From positions 1,337,001 to 1,401,000 of the forward strand of contig WPIO01000047.1 in assembly GCA_009760855.2 (NCBI GenBank): DNA of 64,000 nt, written 5' to 3'. The position numbers and the translations under genes were made by a program. Shown here piece after piece: positions 55,270 to 64,000 of this stretch; the stretch's first letter is position 1, and each line of letters begins with the position of its first letter. The notes under the pieces were generated by a model that did no database searches, was not told the origin of the DNA, and was given only the letters and a program-made list of their open reading frames with translations. The stretch is from Cristatella mucedo. Its lineage: Eukaryota > Bryozoa > Phylactolaemata > Cristatellidae.

Positions 55270-55880
55270 TGTGGCCTGGTGTTGGTCAAGGCTTGTCTGT
55301 CTTGAGCGTCACAGTTGCCACATCACACCACTTCTAGCCGACCTGCGCTGGCGCCCAGTCAAGCAACTTCAAGGCTTTTCACTCACTTTTAGGCCCCTTC
55401 ATTATTTGGCTCCAAGCCACCCATCAGACCAAATTCCCCCACCAAGCTAAGTATCGTACCATCCGCTTTTTGGAATCTAACTGTTTACCAATACCTCGTG
55501 CAAATCTCAAATGCTTTGGAGACCATAGCTCGTTTATGACCAAAGCCTGGAACTCACTCCCGACTTGCGTCACGACATCTCCTGAAAGACAACATCTAAA
55601 AATAACTAAGACACATTTATTTATCAAAGCATTTAGTTGTTCCTTGCGATTCGTCCTTTATAAGTTAATGGGTGCTGACACTGCATGTTGCCACTAACCA
55701 TACGTTCATGCTGACCCTTCTGTGCATGTCACCCAAATCATGTTATTCTTGTTGCTTATTGAGCACGAGACCACCAACCATTCGACCGTGCTTCCTTTGC
55801 AGCAAATGTAAAGTGCATAGAAAGAGATTGAGTTCTCTGAGAGCGCTATGTGAAATGTATTTTTGTTATTATAAGTGACA
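55270..55880 (+). mobile_element. LINE-B 3' portion, inverted to the previous copy
   Basis: Plus: LVCLERHSCHITPLLADLRW, a deletion in the VKQ segment, TKAWNSLPTCVTTSPE, then a 3' UTR ending agaaagagattgagttctct and gagagcgctatgtgaaatgt. Confidence 0.8.
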
Positions 55881-56027
55881 GCATCGTCAGTGGAGTGCAA
55901 GGGCGCAGAGACTGCCTGGACCAGTTGCTTTGCTCGTGGTCACGCTACGGCTCAGGGTTTACGCTGCTTTTGTCAATAGCTCCAGAGAGCTGCGTTGAGA
56001 TCTGCAAGAGTCTTACCACGATCTGCC

Positions 56028-56204
56028 TCCAGGTGTAGCCTAGTGGTTATTGTGCTTGCCTTTGATGACCGAAGTCAACGTGCATAAACTTGATGGCCGA
56101 GGTCTTGAGTTCTAGCCGTGTGGCTTATGTGAAGTGTCAGGGGATAGAGAGTAAATTCTCTTATGACGCTATACAAATAAATTATATATATATATATATA
56201 TATA
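56028..56204 (+). mobile_element. SINE-2 copy with (TA)n tail
   Basis: gtagcctagtggttattgtg (A-box region), ccgaggtcttgagttctagc (B-box region), gatagagagtaaattctctt, atgacgctatacaaataaat, then (TA)n at 56183-56204. Confidence 0.7.
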
Positions 56205-57014
56205 CTTTTCACTCGGACAGAAAGAGTTATTACCACTCACAGCCTGTCTAAGACGGCAGCCCAACCGACGTAACTCTATTGCCAAGCCATAGACTGTAAT
56301 TCTAAAGTCACAAAACAGACTCTGTTTTCAAATTCGACGGAAAATACCCCCTAAATAGTCATGATACGAACTCCCTCAGTTCATTGTTGTCACCAAAGGC
56401 GAGATCGGGTAAAGCTATATCGTACAGGGAGAGCGAAAGTTCGACACCGACAATTGCTCTTCAAACTTCCACCTGTGAGATTCCATATAGCTGCAAATTG
56501 CTCGTGGTTCGTATGGAAGTATCAGGCTCTGTCCTTACAAGTCTCTTAGCCTGCGTTAACTCACCTTTCTGACCCAACTAGAGCATCTGAGCACAAAAAA
56601 TTATCTCATTAACTTCTTGGTCTAGTTGTAAATTAAAAGCTATCTTAAGTAAACATTATCGCTTTGTATACTTTGTCATCATCTAGCTTAACAATTGCGA
56701 CACAGACTTGAGTGAGTTGGGTCTTACACGTACACTGCCCAAATCAGGCATAAGCACTGGAATAAAAAGCATTTTGTAAAAAGTACGGTATGTATTCAGT
56801 TATTGCACGCAAATAAATGAGTGCACTAAAAACAGGATTGAGATAGCTACCGATGGACGTCGCGGCATTCCCTGTCACGAGGAAATTCCCAGTAGAAGCA
56901 AAAAATCAAGCAAGTTCATCGCAGCAGCTTATCCATCCGAATGAATTGTCTCGCATGTGCTTTTGCGTCAGAACGCTTTGCGTCTTATTACTAACCAATT
57001 GATAGGCTTCTCTG
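56205..57014. other. No recognisable feature
   Basis: Unique sequence; open frames near 56361-56572 are unsupported. Confidence 0.35.
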
Positions 57015-57085
57015 TTCACCATTGGCAAAGTACTTAAAAAGAGATATAGTTCTCTTAGAAAGCTGTTCGAAGGCTTTGTAGTGAT
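57015..57085 (+). mobile_element. LINE-B tail fragment
   Basis: gcaaagtacttaaaaagaga and tatagttctcttagaaagct; short and diverged. Confidence 0.45.
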
Positions 57086-57204
57086 TACACTTACCATTAA
57101 CTGCACGAACTAGCTAATCCCTCGGGTCTATTTAAGGTTATTCCACGAAATGTTCTTCTTCACTTGATGCCAGTGGCGTACGGAAGGGCTAGCAGGGGGC
57201 ATAG

Positions 57205-57320
57205 GATCAGGGGGCGCCGGATCAGGGGGCGCCAAAATAGGCACCTAAAACTGGCGTAGGGGCGCCATCAGTGTAGCTCGTACCCGGGCGGCGCACAATA
57301 TTGTAGGAACACCACTTAAT
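57205..57320. repeat. Low-copy repeat, partner of 17440-17550
   Basis: ggatcagggggcgccaaaat ... ggggcgccatcagtgtagct ... ggcgcacaatattgtaggaa. Just upstream, cagtggcgtacggaagggc at 57172 resembles the CAGTGGCGTA termini seen in several DNA transposons. Confidence 0.5.
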
Positions 57321-58339
57321 TACGCAGAAGCATAGCAAGACCAGACGCAATGGGCTGCAAGCAGCAGCTATTTAAAGTTCTGCATTTATTATGATAATTC
57401 CATGCTAGCTCTTAGACCTTGGTTGTGGCCTAGCCATGTGACTGCAAAATACCACGCGTCACTAAACTTGGCTAAGGAAGGCTTAAGCCTCGTTTGCACG
57501 ATCTGTCTTGCTTCTTGTCTGCTTTAAATATGCTAAATCCTTCGCCACGTCTGTAACCGAAACTGGGAAGCCGCGGTCCAAGACTGATGGAAGACTGGAA
57601 GAAGATGAGCCTGGCTCTTATTCTTGACTGAGGAAACATCCCGGCAAAAGCGCTCAAGATAAAGTTTCGCCAAAAAAGCACGAAATGCTAGAAACCCGAC
57701 AAGTGCTCACACGATGACAGCGCTCATCTATTGTCTTGGTTTTTAAGTATATAATTTAATTGGTCTAGTCGGGTTGCTGCCTTCCAAATCAATTACTAAT
57801 ACATCAAAAAGGAAATAGGTATTGCATTGCACGGGTGATATGAAAGCATTAATACTATGTCTAGTTTTGCCATGCAAACTCTGAATCCGTCAAATATAAT
57901 GTCAGATTCTAAGATCGCCAGTCAGAATGCCTGCTCAACCATCTGCTCTGGAGCGCCGCTAGTTGGATGCTTGTTTGATCTCGGAGAAAATCTTGGCGCC
58001 AGATTCAAGATTTCAGTCTTCCAACAGAATAACGTGACGGCGAAAACCTGCGAATACATATCGAAATAATTTTAGCTCTAAGCTTCGTTTCAGTAGCAGG
58101 TGTTTTCTGCTGCTTTCGAAAAATTGGCCGACAAATGCCCTCCTTTGATGGTACCATTGATCAACTACTGGGAAGGCATATACCTTGGCAGACAGCAAAG
58201 AGATTGACATGCAAATCCAATGTTTAATTTGCAGTGGTAGAATTGCTGGGGTCCCACGAATTTCTGCGATACACCTTCCATTTCCACAATAAACGTCATA
58301 ATACTGAGGTTTAAATTTTCAAATTATACAGAATTTTGT
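57321..58339. other. No recognisable feature
   Basis: Unique sequence; the minus open frame at 57472-57681 and plus at 57857-58069 show no domain. Confidence 0.35.
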
Positions 58340-58950
58340 TACGGGTTTTCCGACCCGATTTCATCAAATTGTGCGTGTGCATCCTCGTGCTATGACCTCA
58401 ACAGCCATGGTCAGCCAGCCTGTTGAGAGCTTCAAACGGCGATACAGCTGCCATTAATACAAAAAAATTTCATAACTCCGGTTTGATTCCAAATTAGAGA
58501 GAACAATAGGCAAAGTTTACCCACTGAATGCGATTTCCCTTGAGCGTTCTCAGGCTATGGCCTCTGATGGCCCGGCACAAATGGCAGTCCTGAGTAGCGA
58601 AACTGCGATACAGCTGCCATTTCTGCAAAAAGATTCAACCAACTGTGGTTTTCATTGCGAATTATAGCAAGCTTAAGCTATCCAGTTTAACCCACCCAAT
58701 TGCCCTCTCACGATCTCATGCTTGATCTCTAAAATGGCCCGGACCAGCAAGCATCCCTACATCTTCCAATGGTGATACGCTTTCAATTTTCATATTAAGT
58801 GTTGCAGCATTTTGATTTTGAAGCCACGTTCAGGATTAAAGTGTTTCGGGTTTACGCGCCAAATTTAATTACATCGGGCAGGCGTTCTAAATGCTATGAC
58901 CACCAATGGTCCGGGCTGCAGGTTATCATAGCAATTAAACGTGTCAGCAC
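58340..58950. repeat. Repeat X, three to four 166-bp monomers in tandem
   Basis: The landmark g(c/t)gatac(a)g recurs at 58439, 58605 and 58772 (spacing 166 and 167 bp), each followed by a tcaattt/aaattata segment and a catgctttgacctcta-type segment with atggcccgg. Divergence between monomers is high. Confidence 0.75.
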
Positions 58951-58967
58951 AAAATTCCATAAAAATA

Positions 58968-59125
58968 ATATATATATATATATATATATGATATATATAT
59001 ATATATATAATCTAATATATATTTATATATAATCTAATCTAATTACATATATATATATATATGTGTGTGTGTGAGTGAGTGTGTGTGTGTGTGTGAGTGA
59101 GTGTGTGTGTGTGTGTGTGTGTTAT
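58968..59125. repeat. (TA)n and (TG)n microsatellites
   Basis: Interrupted TA repeats to about 59062, then TG/GAGTG repeats to 59121. Confidence 0.9.
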
Positions 59126-59134
59126 AGGACCCGA

Positions 59135-60215
59135 GAGAATTCAATCTCTTTTTAATAATGATAATGATAATGATAATAACACTTGATAAAGTGCCCTCAG
59201 AGAACTTGATCTCTTTCTTGGTGCTCTACATTTGCTTTAAAAGAAGCGTAATCGAATGTTTAGTAGTAGCATGTTCAATGAACAAGCATAACACGGTTAG
59301 AGGCGACATGCACAAGGTCAGCATACAAACATAGTTAGTGGCAGCATGCACAGTATCAGCACTCATAAGCAAACAAAGGAAAAATCACTTCGACCCAATA
59401 AATGCTGTGAAAAATATATGCGTTTTAGTTTGTTTTTAAATGTGGTCAAGTCAGAGGAAGTCATGACACCAGTCGATAGTAAGTTCCATGTTATAAGAGC
59501 ATACGAACGAAAGGCACGATCGGTTCGTACGAGGTATAGGTAAACGATTGAATTCCAAAAAGCGGGTGGTACGATGCTTAGCCTAGCGGGGGAGTAGATC
59601 TAGTTGTTAGGCTGGAGCCAGAGAACCGAGGGACCTAAAAGTGAGTGGCAAAACCTTAACGTCGATGCGTTGCTTGAAGCCAGTGCAGGTTGGCGATAAA
59701 TATGAGATGTGGCAACTGCGACGCTCAAGAGAGACAATCCGAGCTGCAGAGTTTTCCGCCAGCCGTAAGCGCCTGATTGCACCGGCCAGTAGACTAGCAA
59801 GTAGTGAGTTACAGAAGACAGGAAGTCACAAATGCATGGCCCAATTTAGATGCAGTATGCCTGTCTAAACAAACCCGAATGTTAACAATGCAATGCAGCT
59901 GAAAGTAAGAAGACTTGACTGTAGAGCTGATGGGGTCGTCTAATGGAAGGTCACTTTGGGACACGACAGCTAGATTTCGTGCAGATTCAACAAGAAATAT
60001 GCTGGCAGAGCCGGTTTTGAGATTTATAATTTCCAAGTTCTGAATCACACTTGGTTTGCCCATAACTGGTAAGTTGGCTTTGTCGTCATTAAATGTAAGA
60101 AAGTTTGCTGCCATCCGTGTGCGGCTGTCATCGATACATGCAGAAAGGGTACATGCAGAGAACTCAACGTGTTGGAGGGATGGGAGGGATTAAAGCATAG
60201 GTACAACTGAGTGTC
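59135..60215 (-). mobile_element. LINE-B copy
   Basis: Minus: LPVMGKPSVIQNLEI, ESARNLAVVSQSDLPLDDPI, SSTVKSSYFQLHCIVNIRVC, HAFVTS, then a frame-shifted RVQ/ERR region and the 3' UTR. The 3' tail region is doubled (59135-59230). Confidence 0.8.
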
Positions 60216-60221
60216 ATCTGC

Positions 60222-60532
60222 AGTCCTAGACTGTGGAACTCGCTTCCACAACTCCTACGCAACGACATCTACTCTCCTACTGCCGACTATGGCACATCTT
60301 TTTCAGCGGTCCTGAACTGCTACTTCTATGCTACTCACTACCTCAACTGCTCTCCTGACTCTGCTATGTTTCCCACTTTCTCTTTGTTGCGTGAGACGAA
60401 GTCTGTTGGCTACCGAATGCGTACCGAAATTCGCTTAGGCTGTGAGTTCGCTATACAAAACTCTCCTGCGTAACACCCACATGGTCTTTATGACTTTGTG
60501 GAGTTACAGACGGAGATACATTACATTACAAT
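60222..60532 (+). mobile_element. LINE-A 3' fragment
   Basis: gtcctagactgtggaactcg onward: PRLWNSLPQLLRND, ADYGTSFSAVLNCYFYATHY, then the LINE-A 3' UTR and gatacattacattaca tail. It abuts an opposite-strand LINE-B. Confidence 0.85.
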
Positions 60533-60639
60533 ATAAGTGAAAGTCTAGATTTTGCCTGGCGATCACATCGGCAAGAGGGTGAGTATACATTGTGAAAAGA
60601 AATGGACAGAGCACAGAGTTACCCCTTACTTAAGTGGTT

Positions 60640-61005
60640 CTTCAGATGATCTTTGTCCGTTCCAATCAATACTTGAGTCTCTCACTGAGATAGGACCTGA
60701 ACCATTGCAGTTCAGTGCCAGTCATGCCCAGGCGAGATTCAAGACGCTCAAGAAGAACGTTGTGATCAATAGTATCAAAGGCTGTGGACAGATCAAACAG
60801 GACAAGTAGAGAGACCTTACCCACGTCTGTATACATGAGAAGGTACACCCTAAGCAATGCTGACTCCGGGGGAGTAATTAGCTCTAAAATCAGACTGGAA
60901 CTTACTTTCTAGGTTTGAGGTCTCAATAAAAGATTTCAGTTGGTCTGCCGCAACTCGTTCTAGTGTCTTTGATCGGAAGGTCTAGGCCTTCGAATCAAGA
61001 TTAAC
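60640..61005 (-). mobile_element. LINE reverse-transcriptase fragment
   Basis: Minus frame 60857-60666: [20 protein letters not shown] then [20 protein letters not shown] and [12 protein letters not shown] (palm domain AFDTIDH block intact). Upstream frame: [20 protein letters not shown], then [10 protein letters not shown]. Confidence 0.85.
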
Positions 61006-62220
61006 AGCACACCTTTTCGTTGATGTTTGCGTGGATTAATTTATAACTGAACAAGGGGGTTTTGCCTCATAAACCGCCATAAAAGGTCCATAATAACAAA
61101 ACAACACAACAGAAGCCAGACATTAAAAATGCGATTCAATCAATGAGCAAAAATGCCAAACAAAAGAAAGAGACAACTTTTCGCGTAGCATCTCTTTCTT
61201 TCATCGTTTCGGTGCTTAGACGTACGTTTGAGCTATGCAGCACTTTTTTTTTAGGATTGTTACTTGTTTTGAGACGCCAATACCAGTGTGCATTGGCTTT
61301 CCTAAGATATCGTGCGCCCGGGATGAACTGCAGAGATGGCGCGCCCCCCCCCAGCATTAGACGCTCGTTTTGATTCGTCCACGATCCAGCGCCACCGATC
61401 CATCCGCTGCCCGGGGCTAACAGATGGCGCCCCCTGCACCCTTTGGTAGGCCTCTGCTAGAGCGAAAAGGTTCGCGTCCGAAGCATTGTGGACACTCCCA
61501 GGACATGTTCCGGAAGTAAGACGCTCGAACTTAATGACTTGCGCCGTTGGTTCGAGTCGTGCCGGAAACAATTTCTTTCAATTAAGACCAGATCACGGAG
61601 TCGACGCCGGGGCGTTAGCCTATCTGGAAAACTGTCCAATTCCACCATGCACAGTTCAACACTGACGTTCGTGACTGCATTGATGTAAATCTATTTGTCT
61701 CTTACGTAGGTATCGTGAGTATACACGTACATCCGTGCTTGAATGCACTGATAACTGAATCTCCTAGTACATGATTTTTCTTCCTGAAACTCTTCAAATA
61801 TCGCCATCGGTAGTCATTGAGCCTGAGCTTGGTCGATCTGAAGTGCTGCCATCATTATGCAAAGTTTTCCCTTACCAAATAAATTAAGTCTTACCTAGGC
61901 CTACCTCACCACTGTTCAGCTTAATATGATGTCTTGTTTCCAAAATTGAAAGTTCGATAACATAACCGGGATTAGCATGCATTTTTCGCTAGTTTCAAAT
62001 AGAATAAGGTGCCGCGTAGTACAGTAATCAAGTTCATTGAAGTAGTCATACTAAAATGTGCCTATGCTGGTATTACAGGGTTTTTCTGATGTTGGCCGTA
62101 GAAATGACCTCTGGTCGAGCAGACACTGCATTACAGGCTCGTTATTGCTCAGCTGAAAGTAAATGCGAAAGAGTGCTAGGATGGCTATCAACTGACGCCA
62201 GCTACTCTTGTAACGCTTAG
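61006..62220. other. No confirmed gene
   Basis: GC-rich C9-containing stretch near 61340-61450 and overlapping open frames on both strands at 61302-61688 without a recognisable family. Possibly 5' sequence of the 62221-62371 candidate exon's gene. Confidence 0.35.
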
Positions 62221-62371
62221 CAGATACTCACCAGCAGGCAACTGGAATCGATTGTTGACTTCCTGGCAGCCACGAGTATACCGAGGTTACGTGGACTCCT
62301 GCTGTCTCGTCGCTTGTGGGAGCACGGGGTGGATGGTGCATTCCAGCACCCGGAGGCTCGGACTTCATTCG
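62221..62371 (+). CDS. Candidate internal exon of an unidentified gene
   Basis: Open in one frame from just after an acceptor-like cgcttag to a GTAAGG donor: 50 codons plus one base. It reads QLESIVDFLAATSIP, then RLRGLLLSRRLWEHGVDGAF, then QHPEARTSF. The composition is helical and clearly protein-like, unlike the surrounding sequence. There is no start codon upstream in frame (TAG precedes). I do not recognise the family; it could also be part of a decayed retroelement. Confidence 0.35.
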
Positions 62372-62904
62372 GTAAGGTCACGGGCAGAAATAAAGGAAAA
62401 CTCTCATCTGCTGCTGCTTCAGCACTTTGTCTGCAGCTCAGCTGGTATTGACGATAAAATATTAGCGCTTAAAAATTGCGGTGACCTACTTGTCAATAGT
62501 TGGTACATAACTAAAAAAAGAACACTCATTTGAATCGACGTGAGCACTCCTGCTGCCGTTAAGCTCCTCTATAAGCGGTATTTTTAGTGGTTTTCTGGCC
62601 ATCAGGCCGTGGACGGATCAGTCATTACTTCAGGATGCCAAACTTGGAGCTGAGAGGTTTCACTGTGCTTTGCTTTAGCAGATGAGCCGACTACCGTCGG
62701 CAGATTTTTGTCATTGCCAACGCCCCACAAGACACTTCGAAATTATGAAATAGTTGCCATTGTATCACGAAACGTTACAGATCGGCACGGCCCTGACAGG
62801 CTTCTTGTTGAGTCAACCCCCTTGGGATATGGCCTATTTTGGCATTTTGCTAGATTTATCTTTGTTTTCCGCGGTACCATCGGTAGGTGAGCTTGAGGAA
62901 TGAT
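62372..62904. other. No recognisable feature
   Basis: Unassigned sequence; no further exon partner is convincing. Confidence 0.35.
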
Positions 62905-63240
62905 ACAATAATAACAATACGCTTATATGGAAATATCTTGTATCTCAAAGAAATTAACCTCTTCCTAAGTACTTTAAATACGCTGTAAAAGAAGAATAGC
63001 CATATGGTTAGTGGCAACCCACAAACTGAGCCCACGTACGCTTACAACATAACAAATTACAAGGACAAAGTAAATGCCATGAGGAGTAAGTTTGCTTTCA
63101 GCTTCTTTTTAAATGTAGTCAAGTAAGGTAATGTCTTGACGTCATTCAGGAGTGAGTTCTAGGCTTTTCGACCACACGAATCAAAGGCCGGGTCTCTAAA
63201 GAATTCAAGGTTGGTTCGAAGCATAGCTAAATGGTTTCAG
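62905..63240 (-). mobile_element. LINE-B 3' UTR and coding end, diverged
   Basis: Minus: aaccatttagctatgcttcg side to the tail aagtacttaggaagaggtta. Aligns along its length with 53955-54360 and 59160-59570. Confidence 0.65.
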
Positions 63241-63324
63241 TCAGCACCGTCGGTGGTACTGCAGGTGCTCATGGGCTCGCGACGGCGGCGCGACGAAGAA
63301 CAAAGCCCCCACAAGCGAGCTGTG

Positions 63325-63425
63325 GTAATAATAATAATAATGCACTTTATAAAGTACCCTTAGAGAACTCGATCTCTTTCCAGGCGCTATACATTTGCTG
63401 CAAAGCTAAACACGATTGAATTATG
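63325..63425 (-). mobile_element. LINE-B tail fragment
   Basis: (TAA)n, gcactttataaagtaccctt and agagaactcgatctctttcc. Confidence 0.7.
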
Positions 63426-63426
63426 A

Positions 63427-63855
63427 GTTTGAATCAAAATATTTTGCGCGTGTTTGGCAGTTCCTAGAGTAGCTCCTGGCTTCTAAAGTAGTTAACATTT
63501 CAAAGCATATCATCGTCGGTACCGTCAGAATACTTTTAGGCAATATTTACTAAATGCTTTAGCATTTCCATTTTCAAAGAATGCGCATCCATGCGACCAA
63601 GTCGGGAGTTTCCACAACAACATGGACGGTTTGAATCAAAATATTTTGCGCGTGTTTGGCAGTTCCTAGAGTAGCTCCTGGCTTCTAAAGTAGTTAGCAT
63701 TTCAAAGCATATCATCGTCGGTACCGTCAGAATACTTTTAGGCAATATTTACTAAATGCTTTAGCATTTCCATTTTCAAAGAATGCGCATCCATGCGACC
63801 AAGTCGGGAGTTTCCACAACAACATGGACGGTTTGAATCAAAATATTTTGCGTGC
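63427..63855. repeat. 202-bp tandem repeat, two full units and a partial third
   Basis: Units 63427-63628 and 63629-63830 differ, as far as I can see, at one base (ttaaca versus ttagca). A third starts at 63831 and departs after about 25 bp. No coding or transposon signature. Confidence 0.93.
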
Positions 63856-64000
63856 ATCGTCTGCCGTAGGCCAGACGTTTCGAAGCGATTCATGAGTTGG
63901 ATGATCGAGTTTGAAGAAAAATATAATAAGAAGCAGCATTTTCTTATATGTTTGCAGTTAGCAATCGTATGTCCGCTGTTTCCAGATCTCGACTTTCTGG

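Overview
This is eukaryotic, animal nuclear DNA. The evidence is a 15-exon glucose-6-phosphate isomerase gene with GT-AG introns (one GC-AG), a symmetric-phase LDL-receptor class A exon, tRNA-derived SINEs, L2/CR1-like LINEs, a hAT MITE and abundant microsatellites. The repeat style (LINE and SINE tails ending in ATT repeats) suggests an invertebrate metazoan. I cannot name the phylum from sequence alone.

One host gene is complete. Glucose-6-phosphate isomerase (GPI) lies on the minus strand at 30282-53317. I assembled it exon by exon: 1665 nt including the stop, 554 residues, every splice phase consistent and every catalytic residue I know of present. Its introns hold most of the repeats between 30 and 53 kb. 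A second, unidentified gene is represented by an LDLa exon at 3828-3953 (minus), possibly with a further exon at 5265-5359. A third candidate exon lies at 62221-62371 (plus).

Layout. 0.7-3.1 kb: decayed R2/NeSL-type (restriction-like-endonuclease) LINE, split by a SINE. 3.8-5.4 kb: LDLa gene fragment. 6.6-8.2 kb: diverged 166-bp repeat family interrupted by a LINE. 8.84-9.71 kb: 8-bp minisatellite. 10.7-19.6 kb: LINE relics around a CpG-rich stretch. 20.4-22.0 kb: a compact LTR element with target-site duplication, primer-binding site and polypurine tract. 23-29.8 kb: nested SINEs and LINEs. 30.3-53.3 kb: GPI. 53.8-63.4 kb: further LINE copies in both orientations plus more 166-bp repeats. 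63.4-63.9 kb: a nearly perfect 202-bp tandem repeat.

Mobile-element network. I distinguish two LINE families. LINE-A ends in a short ATTAC-type tail. LINE-B ends in about 50 bp of conserved tail followed by (ATT)n. There are two tRNA-derived SINE families. SINE-1 has a canonical B box. SINE-2 has a Ser/Leu-tRNA-like head, and its 3' end copies the LINE-B tail, which fits mobilisation by LINE-B. LINE-A has inserted into SINE-1 at least twice, with short target duplications. Family names are mine.

I found no operons, CRISPR arrays, rRNA genes or functional tRNA genes. Nothing here clearly amounts to a new biological system; the most novel items are the miniature LTR element, the SINE-2/LINE-B tail sharing, the duplicated intron unit inside GPI and the three unidentified exon candidates.
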